A program made the translations under genes and the position numbers. Of a DNA stretch of 64,000 nucleotides, positions 12,301 to 23,869 are shown one piece after another (positions within the stretch are counted from its first letter, which is position 1; the number at the start of each line of letters is the position of its first letter). Origin of the DNA: Tamarix chinensis (taxonomy: Eukaryota > Streptophyta > Magnoliopsida > Caryophyllales > Tamaricaceae); NCBI GenBank assembly GCA_030549775.1, contig CM060171.1:145534859-145598858 (forward strand). The letters run 5' to 3'. Below the pieces are notes generated by a model, which made no database searches, had not been told where the DNA came from, and saw nothing but the letters and a program-made list of their open reading frames with translations.

Positions 12301-13899
12301 CTACACTCAATGTATATAAAAGAATGAAAATGGAATATAATTAATAAAAGGATCTGGATCGTAATATGCTTTATGAGATGTTCGTTTACTTGGTTATATT
12401 TCCTTATTATATAATGTGGAAGCATGTGCTATTTGTATTCCTATTTCGATAGTATTGTTCCCTTACTTAGTACGTAGCATACTGACCACCCGTTTTAAGG
12501 GTGCTGCTCATTCCCACGAGTAAAAGGCCCTGTATCTTATGTGTAGGTTTCAAAGGATCAGGTAGATAACTTTGCAGCATATGACGCCTTATGTGGGGAT
12601 GAGTGACTCCATCTATGTTAGGGTCGGATGAAGAGTATTTATTATCCGGATGTATTAAACTGGATATCCTTTTTGGACTCTTAATCTATGGTATCCTCCT
12701 TTTGTATTTTGGTATTGTAAAACTCAGAGTTAAACTCCAAACTTAGTATTTGCACTATAAATGTACTTTTGTTTTCTAATTTACTTGTATTACCTTAATT
12801 TTTTTCCCTTGTGATTGATGTAAGGATGATTGCATAAACTAGAATTATGTCGATCACGGTAGTAACTCCCACTATTTTACTTAGTTACTTCTGCTACAAA
12901 ATGAAAAATTTTCAGTAGTAAAAATTGGGTTGTTACAAAATAAAGAAAAGAAAAAAAGAGAGAGTTGGGAGGGTCACGACGAGCGGAGAAAAAAAAAGGA
13001 GTGCGGGCTTGGGCCGCACGGAGGAAGAAGGGAAGGGGTCTGGGCCACAAGGGGGGCTAGCCCAAATCAGGGGAAGAAGGGAAAAAGAAAAGAAAAGGAG
13101 AAAGGAGAGGAAGGAAAGAAAAAGGAAAAGAGAAGGGAAAAAGGAAAATAGATGGGTTGAGGTATTTAGAATATTTTGGTATTTTTAAATATTTAAAAAT
13201 AATAATATTTTGTAAAATAATAAATAAATTTCCTTTTTAGATTAATTTAGGATATTTTGAATAATTTTTCCTTAATTATATTTTAATCATCAAAACACCC
13301 TAATTTTTCCTAATTAAATGACTTATTATTTTCTCTTGATTTTGCCTTAAATATTTCCTCTTATTTTAATAAAATATTTTATTTAATTAATTTCTCTAAT
13401 AAATCCTTATTTGGCCATAATTTCTTAAATTAGTATTTTTGAGGTATTTCATTTATAGCCTCTCAAAGCAAACAAACCGAGGATTTGAAGACCTCGGTCA
13501 AGAACTTAAATTCTAAGGTTGAATCCCTAGCTACCCATAATAAGATGCTGGAAAACCAAATTATCCAAGTGGCCTAACAATTAGGATCTTCTTTTAGGCC
13601 CTCTAGAATGCTTCCGAGGCAACCAAAGAAAGACTAATCTCAAGGGATCCATCAATGCCATAGAACTTAGAAGTAAGAATGAATTAGAAGGCTCTGTTTT
13701 GAGGGGGGAATTAAAGATGTAGATGAGAGAGTCGAGGATGTGAAAGAAACGAATGGTGAGCCCATGAACATCGAGAAAGAAACCACCTTAGGAAAGGACC
13801 ATGAGGTTGAGAAATATGTCCCTCCACCCCCATACAAACCTCCACTACCTTTTCCTCAAAGATAGGATAAGGTAAGGTTAGAGAGCAATTTGGGAGATT

Positions 13900-14597
13900 T
13901 TGAAAAAGTTGCATATTAACATCTCATTTGTGGAATTCATATCTCAAATGCCTACCTATGCTAAATTTCTAAAGAAGATTCTTTCTAATAAGAGATTATT
14001 AGAGGAATATAAGATTGTAGCCTTGACCCAGGAGTGTAGTAACATTATCCAAAATAAGGTTCCACCTAAGCTTAAAGATGCTACCTCATTTTCTATTCCT
14101 TATACTAATGGTGATGTGTCTATTAACAGTGCTCTTTGTGATATCGAGGCTAGTGTCTGTTTAATTCCTCTTTTTGTTTGTAAGAAATTATAGATGGGAG
14201 ATATGAAAACCACTAAAATTTACCTTCAATTAGTAGATTGCTCAGTAAAACATTCAGTAGGTGTATTAGAAGATGTACCTATCTAGGTCGGTAAGTTTAT
14301 GTTCCGATTGAGTATGTTATTCTTGAGATAGAGGAGGATGCTCAAATCCCTATCATATTGGGAAGATCTTTCTTGGCTACTGTGGGAGCGATAATTGATG
14401 TGAAAAATGGAAATCTCTCTTTCAATATTGGGGATGAGAAAGTAGATTTTGACTTATCCTCTGCAATAAAATTTCCATTAATTGGTGACACTTGCTGTAG
14501 GATTGATACAGTGGACATGGTGGTTCGAAAGGACTTTGCTAACTTGATCTTAAGTGATCCGGCTAGAAAAATTCTTGATGAAGAATGGAGTACTTGA
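13900..14597 (+). pseudogene. Athila protease region
   Basis: Shows QMPTYAKFLKKILSNKR, VPPKLKDATSFSIPYTNGD and then ALCDIEASVCLIP. The last is the aspartic-protease active site. Athila-type proteases normally read D-x-G-A-S; here Gly is replaced by Glu (D-I-E-A-S), which should abolish activity. A second segment at 14358-14597 (ILGRSFLATVGAIIDVKNG) is the conserved C-terminal protease motif, with a stop and frame change between the two. Confidence 0.8.
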
Positions 14598-14859
14598 TGA
14601 TGGTGATTAATAGGTATTTGCTTATTCTACCATGCTTAAGGAAAGCCTTATTTATGCAAAAGAACCTGAATTAGTGGCTAAAATTGAAAAGGAATTGCAT
14701 GACCTAGTATATAAAGAAAAGGTTGCACCTAATGTAGTAACAAAACCACTCCCTTCCTAACTCAGGTATAAGTTCTTGGACTCCAATGGTGAATACCCTA
14801 TTATTGTGAATGCTTACTTGAGTCATGGGGAAGTTTAAAAATTACTTGAAGTCATTAGG

Positions 14860-15813
14860 TTGCATAAGAATGCCGTAGGTTATTCCATTGATAACATCAA
14901 AGGCTTTAATCCCTCCATTTACATGCATCGAATCTTTTTAGAAGAAGGGTATAAATCTTTTATTGAACATCAAAGGAGGTTGAACCCAAACATGAAAGAG
15001 GTCGTTAAAAAGGAGGTACTTAAGTTACTCAATGCAAGGATCATCTATCCTATCTCATATAGCGAGTGGGTGAGCCTAGTGTAAGTAGTACCTAAGAAGG
15101 GAGGCATGACCATTATACGAAATGAGCAAAATAAACTTATTCCAACAAGAACGATCACCGGATGGTGTATGTACATTGAGTATAGGAAGTTAAATAAATC
15201 TACCTGAAAGGATCACTTCCCCCTTCCATTTATTGATCAGATGTTAGAGAGGTTGGCTAGACACTCCCATTTTTTTATTATCTAGATTGGTATTTGGGAT
15301 TCTTTCAAATCTCTATTCCCCCTAGTGATCAAGAGAAAATGACACTTATATGTCCATAAAAAAGCATTGCTTATAGAAGGATGTCATTTGGCTTGTGTAA
15401 TGCTCCAACCACTTTCCAACTATGCATAATGTCCATATTCTCTGATTTTATTGAAAATATCATGGAGGTGTTTATGGATGACTTTTACGTCTATGGAACT
15501 TCTTTTGATGACTATCTGGATAACCTTGCTAAAGTGTTAAAGAGATGTAAAGAAGCGAACTTTTACTAATTGGGAGAAATGTCATTTTATGGTACAAGAA
15601 GGAATTGTTTTAGGTCACTTAATCTCTAACCGTGAAACTAAAGTTGATAGGGCCAAGATTGATATCATTGCTAAAATGCCACCCCCAACCAATATCAAAG
15701 GAGTTAGGAGTTTCTTAGTTCATGCTAGATTCTATAGGAATTTCATCAAAGATTTCTCCAAACTTTCTAAAGCCTTAACCCATACTTGTCAAAGATGTTC
15801 CTTTTGCATTTGA
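14860..15813 (+). pseudogene. Athila reverse transcriptase region
   Basis: The N-terminal motif LNPNMKEVVKKEVLKLLNA and YPISYSEWVS appear at 14860-15084. MSFGLCNAPTTFQLCIMSIF and the catalytic F-M-D-D box (EVFMDDFYVYG) appear at 15381-15569. MVQEGIVLGHLIS follows at 15589. The frame breaks several times, so no functional enzyme is encoded. Confidence 0.85.
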
Positions 15814-15853
15814 TCGGTCTTGTTTAGATGCTTTTACCAGGTTAAAGGAAGCT

Positions 15854-16632
15854 TTGATAACTGCCCCAGTAATGAGACCTCCCGATTGGAGCCTTCCTTT
15901 TGAGATGATGTGTGATGCCAATGATTATGTTTTTGGGGTTCTACTTGGGCAAAGAAAAGAAGGGAAAGTATACACCATATACTGTACCAGTAGAACTTTG
16001 GATGATGCTCAAATGAATTATGCCACAACTGAAAAGGAGCTCCTAGCTCTGGTGTTTTCCTTGGAAAATTTTGGGTATTATCTTGTTGGAGCAAAGGTTA
16101 TTGTGTTCATTGACCATGTATCTCTTAGGCATCTCTTAACCAAGAAGGATGTGAAATCATGGTTGATTAGATGGATCCTTTTGTTGAAAGAGTTCGATTT
16201 AGAGATAAAGGATAAGAAGGGTGCTAAAAATGTGGTAGTAGATCACCTTTCTAGACTTAGGCAATATATGAATGAAAAATAAGGAGATGATGGCCTATTT
16301 GATGATTCATTTCCCGATGAAAATCTATTTGTTGTTGAGAACTTCCAAGTTCCTTGGTTCACAGATTTTGTGAATTACATCACTTGCGGGGTACTACCGG
16401 AAGACCTATCTTACCAACCATGTAAGAAATTCCTTTAAGATGTCAAGCACTACTACTTAGATGATCCTTGCCTTTACAAACGATGTGCAAATGAAATCCT
16501 TAGGAGGTTCTTACCTTAGGATGAAGTACTAGATGTCATATCCCACTATCATTCATCATTGTATGGGGGTCACGTAAGCACTTCCAAGATAGCTGCAAAG
16601 GTGCTTCAAGCAAAATTTTATTGGCCTACTGA
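15854..16632 (+). pseudogene. Athila RNase H and truncated integrase
   Basis: The RNase H acidic residues are visible: [37 protein letters not shown] and VVDHLSRL, all in one 142-codon frame. After a stop, the integrase zinc-binding part reads YHSSLYGGHVSTSKIAAKVL and ends QAKFYWPT, where homology stops. Confidence 0.82.
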
Positions 16633-16866
16633 TGCGTTGTTGTATGCACAACAAATTTAATAAATAAATCCTAATTTTCAAATATATAGTAAATGGAAAG
16701 AAGTAGTCAAACCCACAAGGAATGGTATATAATCAATAATTTTGTAATCGACGTTAAAACCCCGGTTATACAATAACATTTACTTCTATCACTAAGTTCT
16801 ATACTATGGAACGCTTTATTTACTAATTAATGAATAAGGATAGGAAAATATTGATTATGGAATTAG
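16633..16866. other. Unassigned repeat-like sequence, left part
   Basis: AT-rich sequence after the Athila break. It begins TGATGCGTTGTTGTATGCAC, which could be an LTR start. It continues across the solo LTR 16867-21119, since the target duplication ATTAG joins it to 21125. No coding signal. Confidence 0.35.
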
Positions 16867-17356
16867 TGTAACACCCCAAAATTCACCCTTTTTTTTTAAA
16901 AAAAAGCGGAAGCAATTAAATTAGAAACACTGAAAACCTGTGAATTCTGGGGATGTTACCGCCACACTTAGTACCAGACCGGTTCACTCCTACCGTTCCA
17001 GTACCAAGTGCTAAGGCTAAGAGAACAGCTCATAAAAAATCCAAATTCTTAAATACAGTAATTCGGAACGTATAAGTATTTATTCAATTCAAAATACGAA
17101 GGTAGTTTTTCAGGGAAAAGAAATAACTAAAATCATAAAATTGTTTACGAGGTTTCCAACATAATTAAAAGAAACTGGAAATGAAATCTCGATGGAAACC
17201 AGCCACTCCACTCTGAAACAGATTCGGTCCGATCATCACTCAGCCCCACCTGATGTCCCATAGACATCTATCGCATCAAAATAAACATCTCCTACCTGCA
17301 GCAAGTCAGATGGGCCTTCTACTCGTGGGAATGAGCAGCACCCATGAAAAGGGTGA

Positions 17357-17375
17357 TCAGTACGCTACGTACTGA
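17357..17375. promoter_or_regulatory. Conserved palindrome in LTR (8-bp arms around CTA)
   Basis: TCAGTACG-CTA-CGTACTGA is a perfect inverted repeat with a 3-base centre. Equivalent sites with changed but still complementary arms lie at 5646-5662 (TCAGTATG arms) and 62207-62225 (TTAGTACG arms). An imperfect one is at 12469-12487. All sit next to a GAGCAG-type box. It could bind a dimeric protein or fold as RNA; the function is unknown. Confidence 0.6.
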
Positions 17376-17614
17376 GTAAGGTAACCGAATACTAAGGCCA
17401 AACACATTCACACATCAAATCACACAGATAATAGACATCATAAAATTCCAACTACACAGGTGAAACATCAAAGCATATAATGAAATCCATAGTATAATAT
17501 CAACAAGTCCACATATCAGGTCCAAAAAGATCTGGATTAATGGTTTAGTCTTTCTTTCATCGTAAGTCGATACACGTCATGCTATTTATTCAATCCATGC
17601 GAGTATAGGAACAC

Positions 17615-17955
17615 CCCACTATTATAACCGGTGGCCGGTCACACATAGAGCATCATGCCCTAACCACTATTATTACCGGGAACGGTCACACATAGGGTAC
17701 AACCCTAACCACTATTCCTGACCGGGGATCGGTCTGGTTCCTGCTCGCATGGTGTTCCACTGTAAGTAATTAGTATCTTTTAAGAGCTTTAACGATTCTG
17801 GTTTGTGTTTATTGAGCTCGAGTCACCCCACTATTTTTACCGGTGGGCCGGTCACATATAGGACCTCATGTCCTAACCACTATTATTACCGGTGGATCGG
17901 TCGCACATAGGGTAAAACCCTAACCACTATTCCTTACCGGTGGATCGGTCTGGAC
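17615..17955. repeat. Array with covarying hairpins (solo LTR at 16867)
   Basis: Two clusters of units of about 47 bases reading CCACTATTATTACCGGTGG, ATCGGTCACACATAG and then a small hairpin. Hairpins are TAGGGT-ACA-ACCCTA at 17693-17707, TAGGAC-CTCAT-GTCCTA at 17859-17875 and TAGGGT-AAA-ACCCTA at 17908-17922. Confidence 0.8.
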
Positions 17956-18234
17956 TCGGCTCAATAATCTTCCACTTTAAAAGATTAGTGTCTTAAATAT
18001 TTTATTCATAAATATTTAACCATGCACATACATTTGCCCATTCATAAATACTTTCCATGCACATACATTTGCCCAGACATGCATGACTAAACCCATGTAA
18101 ACCACACCTCCATGTAACCCTAGCTCCCATGCAAACTCTAACTCCACTAACTACACTTACATGCAAACCCTAGCTCCCATGCAACCCTAACTCCACGTAA
18201 ACATACTTCCATGCAAACCATAATACCATACCAT

Positions 18235-18370
18235 ATTACGCAAAACCAATACCCATACCATAACATGCAAAACCAACACCCATACCATATCATGCAACAC
18301 CAATACCCATACCATATTATGCAAAACCAATACCCATACCATATTATGCAAAACCCTAACACCATACCCC
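18235..18370. repeat. 27-bp tandem repeat, about 5 copies
   Basis: CCATATTATGCAAAACCAAT followed by ACCCATA repeats at 27-base steps. Because 27 is a multiple of three, both strands stay open and give repetitive ORFs that are not genes. Confidence 0.9.
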
Positions 18371-18769
18371 ATTTATGTAAAACCCTAACACCATACCATC
18401 TCATGCAAAACCCTATCACCACATTGTTACACTACCCATCATTATTTACAACCCTAACATGCATGTCTTAAGGCCACATTGCATATCATCACTTACAAAT
18501 AAAACACATCCCATATAACAACCCAAGATCATACATGAACTCCACATCATATCATATACAATATAATTAATGAGATATAACATAGAATACATGCATATGC
18601 AACACATAATACATATAGACATACAATGGCCTTAGTAAACCCTTACCTAAATTTCACCGTCTTGGAGCAAGTTCCTATACCACTTGAAGGCTTGGGTTGG
18701 CTTACCTACTATGAAAAAATACTAGGATTAGGTTTTCTCTTAAGAATGCTAATAATTCTAACTTCCCAA

Positions 18770-19290
18770 GACCTTATTTTTAATTAAAAATTATTATATT
18801 AAAATTAATAATGAACTTCAAAACAAAAAGGTGATATAAGGGTTTCTACCCTTCACCAAAATAATAGTATAAAGATAAAATAATACTAATAATAATAATA
18901 AAAATGATGATAATGACTAAATGTTATAATAAAGGTAATATTACTAATGTTAAAAAAAGTAACTTAAAAATTCTGAAACACCAAAGTGTGAATATTAATA
19001 TAGCAATAGGGTCTCATATTTTTCCAGAATAAATAATAACATAATAATAAATTATTCTAATAATTATAATATTAATAATAATAATGATGATGATGATGAT
19101 AAAATCATAAAATAATTCAATTAATAACTAAAATTCGAAACTAATAATAAAATTATTTTATTACTACTTCCTACCCTGCAAGTAAAATTTAGTATAACTA
19201 TTATATTAAATAATAATATTATTGTTAGCAAAGAAATAATTATTATAATCATTAAATACAAATACTAAAATAATAACATAATAATTTACA
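18770..19290. repeat. AT-rich AAT/ATT simple sequence in LTR
   Basis: Impure AAT trinucleotide runs, for example (AAT)n near 18885-18900 and (GAT)n near 19085-19100, at the same relative place as 7530-8180 in the outer LTR. Confidence 0.8.
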
Positions 19291-21124
19291 AAAATAGGAA
19301 AAAAGTAAGATGTCTATGGTTTCATTATAGTATTGACATGAGGCAGGAAAGTGGCGGCGGAATGGTTAAGAGAGGGAATTTGTGAGTTGGGTAATTGAGT
19401 GGCAAGGGATGAATGAGTTTTAAGGTAGAAAGATTGAAGGAATTGGAATCAGAGTATGTATATGAAGGACGGTTGAATAGCACGGAAGAAAGGAGGGAGT
19501 TATGGTATTGTGGATTTTGAGAGAGAGGTGGATTGGCGGTGTGGGTGGAAGGCAGTGAGAGAAGGAAGGTGAGAGGTACAAGGGGTTTGGTAAGATAATT
19601 TAGAGATGAAGAGGATGAAGGTTTAGTTAGGTCATGGAGTGAGGAAATTTCATGGAGTTTGTGATGGATCGGTAAGGAGGTGATGAGAATGTAGTTAAGT
19701 GGTGGATGTTTAGGAAGAATGTTAAGATCGGAGGCTAGTTAAGTTAATTGAATAGGTTTGAGGAAGAGAAGGAGAAAAGTTGATGATAAAGAGGATAGGT
19801 ATGGTGAGTGAGGTGGTGCGGTTGTGTGGGGATGGTCGTGGTATTGGCAGTTTCGATATTTGGCGAGCTTGGGGAGGAGAATGTGGAAGTAAAGTGAATT
19901 GTAATGGAATTTGGATAGTAGGTGAATTCTAAGAGTGAAAAGATGAACAGAGCAAGATTAGAAGTTATTTCGGTAAGGAGGATTTATGGAGTTTATCAAA
20001 GCTAAGAAACTGAAGCTTAAGTGATACTTGGAACAGTCAATTTGGCACGTAATCAAGAAGAATCGAGAGGTAAAGGTAGAATTAGAAGACTTTCGGAAGA
20101 TGAAACGCAAGCTACGAGACGAGTGTAAGCCTGAGGTTTCGGGAAGAAAATCTTACAACTCGAACAGGCTATTTATAGATGAAGATGTAGAATAGTTTTG
20201 GGGTCAGGAACTAGAGGTGCGAGAATTCAGGGCGGCGGAAAACAATGGATGATGAAATGAATTTCGACTGAAGGAAACGCAGTTTGGGAATAATTATGCA
20301 AATTTATTTCTGGAGTAAGAGGAAGACAATGAGCAAGAAGGCTATTAATCGATCGAAGATCCATTGACGGGTCGAAAGCAGCAACGTCACGGAGGAGAAG
20401 AGGACGAAGGAAGAAGGAAAGGAGGTGGACCGTCGGGACGGGAAAAGAAAAGAAAAGGGGAGAACCGGCGGTGCGCGCCGTTAGGCCCTCACTTATCGAC
20501 AGCACATCTCGACATTAAAACGTCCAAAACACGCGTCTGGGGCACGCAGGAGAAGCCAACGCTCCGCGGAGAAGAAGAAAGAAAAATAAGAGATTGGGCC
20601 CGCCAGGCCCAATCGGCGGAAGAAGAGGAAGAAAGAAAGAAAGAAAAGGAGAAAGGAAAAAGAAAGAGGAAAAAGGAAGAAAATAAGGATTTGGGTTTAA
20701 ATAAATTAATTAGAATATTTTGGGTATTTAATATAAAATATTTGAATAAAATAATATTAAATCCCTTTTTAGGCTAAATTAGGATTTTTAAAATATTTTC
20801 CATAAATTCCATTTATTAGCAAAACCAAACCCCCCCTAATTTTCTTCCATTAAATTATTTACAAAATTAACATTAATTTAAAACTATTTTCTCCTCATTA
20901 TTTTAAATAAAATAATTTATTTAGTTAATTTATAAAATAAAATCCTTAATTAGCTAAAATACCCAATTTCTCTTAATTAACATACTTATAAATTTATTCT
21001 TGATTTTTCCTAATTAAATTCCTTTTATTTTAAATTAAATAATTAATTTAATTAATTTTATTATAAGAAAACCTCATTTAAATATAATATTTAAGATTAG
21101 AATTTTTCGGGGCATTTCAATTAG

Positions 21125-22430
21125 GGTATCAAAAAATCATGGAGAAAAGAATGATTCTAAATTATTTAACGTTGAACTGTAGAAACTCGTAATAATTCAC
21201 CTCTTTACTTTCTCTTAATTCTAATAAATTGAATAAACTCTCAATTTATCATCTAACCAATTAATAACCTAGGTTAAGAACACTAGATTTAATTAATGGT
21301 AGCATTACAAATGGAAAGCGGTCAACTACGACCATAATCACATAAGCTCAGATCATGCAAGCGCATGAATTAATGGACAAGATTAACAATTAATTTTTCT
21401 ACTACTCTAGGCATGTTAATTAACAATTATGTATTAATTAGGTTATCCTAGCATAGATTAAGATCTTAACTAGATAGGTGATCAATCTAATTAGTTTAAA
21501 TTATTAATCTATGATGTGAGATCATTCAATTCCATCTATTAATTCAATTAAATTACATCTAGAATCATAAATTCAAATTATGCTATTATATTTAAAACCT
21601 AATTCCATCCTCAAATCTTCCTACCCTATATTATCTACTCTACTATCTACATATTTGTAATAACACACAAGGAATGCATTAATTTATAATTAAAATTAAT
21701 GATTACTAATAAATAAATAATGAAACACTAAAAATAAGAGAAATAATAATGTAATAAAGAGAATTTACTTGCATTCAATAAAAATTCAGAACTTGCAATT
21801 AAGAGAGAAATGGAGAAGAACTTATCAACTTGAATTGCATAATGTCAATTGTTCAATTGAATACAAGGAAGAAAAAGAAAGTTGGAATTGTGAAGTAAAT
21901 ATGTTTTCTAGAAATAATAAAGAAAAATAGAGAATTAAACTTTCAAACTCTAAAACCGACTACCCAAACTCCAGAATTGTCAGAGAATATATCAGAAAAA
22001 GTTCGTATAAGCGGTTACAAAATTTAAGAAAAAACGGTTTGTGTTTTAGGAAATGCGGGACCTCCATGTATTTCTTTAAATTCTCTGCCAATTTTTAGAT
22101 TTTAAAAACTGTGATTTTTATCTTCTAGTGGAAAACACGGGGGTACCGTGTTCTTTGTTCCTTCGTAGTTTCTCCATGAAATTTGAACACAAGCTTCACT
22201 TTGATGTCTATTCTTCATTTATTATCTTTTCTTCCATTGATTCAATATCTCTTGATGTGTTATTTGCTTCATTTCTTCTTTCCTTCCATTTTTCCTTTGA
22301 ATTTCTTCATTTTTTATCTTTTCCTAGGACACCTTACACAAGGTCAAGAATACCTAAAAATTAATAACACCATCCACACAACTATACATGCATCAGTATC
22401 TATACTAGATAAAATAATAAGATAACAACC
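21125..22430. other. Unassigned AT-rich sequence, right part
   Basis: Continues the sequence interrupted by the solo LTR at 16867-21119. It is AT-rich with many TTAATT motifs. I see no gene and no repeat family that I can name; it may be non-coding LTR or leader sequence of an older element. Confidence 0.35.
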
Positions 22431-23787
22431 TATGAGAAATAATGCCCAAAATAAGATTAGGGAATTAATCAAGGCTATCGGTGCATGAAACTACCATGTA
22501 CCACACACACCAGAGGGTAGGATACTTACACCGGAAGGAGTTGCTGCTCGGTGAGATAAGTCATGAGGGGAGAGGGAAGCTTGGTAAGGCTACAAGTTGG
22601 GTGATTCCTGTCAGTGGGCTGGTGGTGGAAGGGAGCAAGGTGGAGGCTACAAGCAAAGGCACCCGATTCTAGAAGTAGGAAAAGAAAGGAAGGGAATTGC
22701 AGGGAGAAAAAGGGAGAGAACTGAAAGGGAGAGGGAAGGAGGGAACTGTTGCATGTCGAGGCTAAAGAAGGGAAGGGAAAAATAGGGAAAAGATGGGGCG
22801 GCTGCAGGGGCTGGATGGGCTGGATGATGCAGGTTGGTCGATGGTGCAGGTGGGTCGAGTGCATGGGGGAGGAGAGTAGTCTGTAGGAGGGCAGGCTATT
22901 GCGTGGGGGGAAGGGAAAATAGTTGGACAACTAGCTGGGAGGGACATGCAGGTAGGGTGAGAAGAGGGAGGCTACCGATTGGTTGGGGGGATGGGTTGCT
23001 TGCGTGGGAGATGTTGTAGATGGCTGGGGTTAGGTAGAGAGGTCGGTTGGGTTGGGGTTGCTAGGGGTTGTGGTGGCATGAGGGAGGAGTGTAGCAGGGA
23101 GGATGATGGGATGTGTTTGGGGAGGAGGAAAAGGGTTGCATGGCTGGTTGGTTGCTAGGATATGTAGGGAGTGTAGGATAGAGTGAGGTAGTGCACATGC
23201 AAGGAGGGAAAAGACAACAGGCTGCATGGGGGAGGAGGATTGTCGAGAGGGTTGAGGTGTGATTAGGCTAAGATTAAGGGGATTGGGTTAACAATTAGTT
23301 AGCAAGAATACCCAATAGCATTAGGATTCTAAAAGTATATTAGATACTAAGGAAAAATCCTACCTATTCAATGTTTTATTGTCACAATTATTCTCACTAT
23401 TATTATCATGATCATTATTATTATTATTAGTGTTATTACTACCACTCTTTATTATCATTATTATTTCTAATATTATTATTCTTACAATTATTGTTATCGA
23501 CATTATTTTAAGAGTGTTATTATCATAAGAATATTGTTATTACCATCCTTTCTATTTTGATCATTATCTACACTATTCTTATTATCGTTGTTATTACCGT
23601 TATTAATTATTATCTTCCTCTAATTATATATGCACTAGCATGGATTATTATCACAATTTAATAACTATAGGCGTACTCATAATAACAAGACATTCATCCT
23701 AAAAAAAACCTATGATTAATTACACCTGCTAATCAAAATTAAGTTTTGAATATTTAAATTAAGGATTTATTAAAATGGGGTATTACA
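22431..23787 (-). mobile_element. Truncated LTR fragment (5' end of a long LTR), minus orientation
   Basis: Read on the minus strand, it starts TGTAATACCCCATTTTAA (from 23787). It passes through AAT/ATT tracts at about 23390-23640 and then a C-rich stretch (22480-23270). That is the order seen in the inner solo LTR at 9162. The left boundary is not defined and no target duplication was found. Confidence 0.45.
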
Positions 23788-23869
23788 ATTTTCCACAGAG
23801 ATTACATCATTACAAGTGATAATAGATGTGTGGAATGCAGAATAAGGATATATCCAAACATATCATTTG

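Larger units (their letters stand above)
9162..12937 (+). mobile_element. Solo LTR (inner), nested inside the outer solo LTR
   Basis: Starts TGTAACACCCC and ends TTGGGTTGTTACA, flanked by a perfect 5-bp target duplication AAATA (9157-9161 and 12938-12942). It is 3,776 bp with no internal coding region, so it is a solo LTR left by recombination. It lies in the opposite orientation to the LTR that it interrupts. It carries the same box near 12467-12530 (a palindrome followed by GGTGCTGCTCATTCCCACGA), read in sense, and a hairpin array at 11840-12300. It therefore belongs to a related long-LTR gypsy lineage. Confidence 0.88.
5150..13451 (-). mobile_element. Solo LTR of a long-LTR gypsy element (outer), interrupted by a second solo LTR
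   Basis: The element begins TGTGACCACCCC at 5150 and ends GAGGTATTTCA at 13451. It is flanked by the 5-bp target duplication TTTAT (5145-5149 and 13452-13456), and removing it rejoins the Athila gag reading. No internal retroviral genes remain, so it is a solo LTR of about 4.5 kb once the nested insertion 9162-12942 is excluded. It shares the layout of the LTRs at 16867-21119 and 61716-64000: a GAGCAG-type box and palindrome near 5620-5665, a repeat array at 5850-6200, AT trinucleotide tracts at 7530-8180 and a G-rich stretch at 8200-9130. The minus orientation is set by comparison with the LTR next to a primer-binding site at 61701. Confidence 0.85.
13457..16632 (+). pseudogene. Athila-type gypsy element: gag end, protease, RT, RNase H, start of integrase (decayed)
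   Basis: The gag reading resumes at 13457 with a coiled-coil-like stretch (residues KQTEDLKTSVKNLNSKVESL). Protease-region sequence follows at 13900-14600, RT at 14860-15813, RNase H at 15854-16282 and the integrase N-terminus to 16632. Order, spacing and motifs match plant Athila elements, which copy themselves through an RNA intermediate. Stops and frameshifts occur throughout, for example stops in the RT palm near 15284 and at 15567. The reading breaks off at FYWPT (about 16632), just after the integrase zinc-binding helix, so the catalytic core of integrase and the 3' LTR are missing. Confidence 0.85.
16867..21119 (-). mobile_element. Solo LTR of a chromovirus-like gypsy element (4.25 kb)
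   Basis: Starts TGTAACACCCCAAAATTCAC and ends TTCGGGGCATTTCA, with a perfect 5-bp target duplication ATTAG (16862-16866 and 21120-21124). No internal genes are present. Its start, CTGGGGATGTTACCGCCACAC, box, array and CCCTAA-like segments match the LTR at 61716-64000, which abuts a primer-binding site. That fixes this family as an LTR and the orientation as minus. Segments in plus order are the box at 17270-17400, a hairpin array at 17615-17955, 27-bp repeats at 18235-18370, AT tracts at 18770-19290, a purine-rich part at 19320-20700 and an AT-rich end. Confidence 0.9.

Noticed and set aside
18147..18422. ORFs with WYGYWFC-type repeats (both strands)
   Set aside because: Product of a 27-bp tandem repeat whose period is a multiple of three; no independent coding sign.
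22526..22930. 134-codon Pro/Ser/Leu-rich minus-strand ORF
   Set aside because: Compositional, in the C-rich part of an LTR fragment; no motif.
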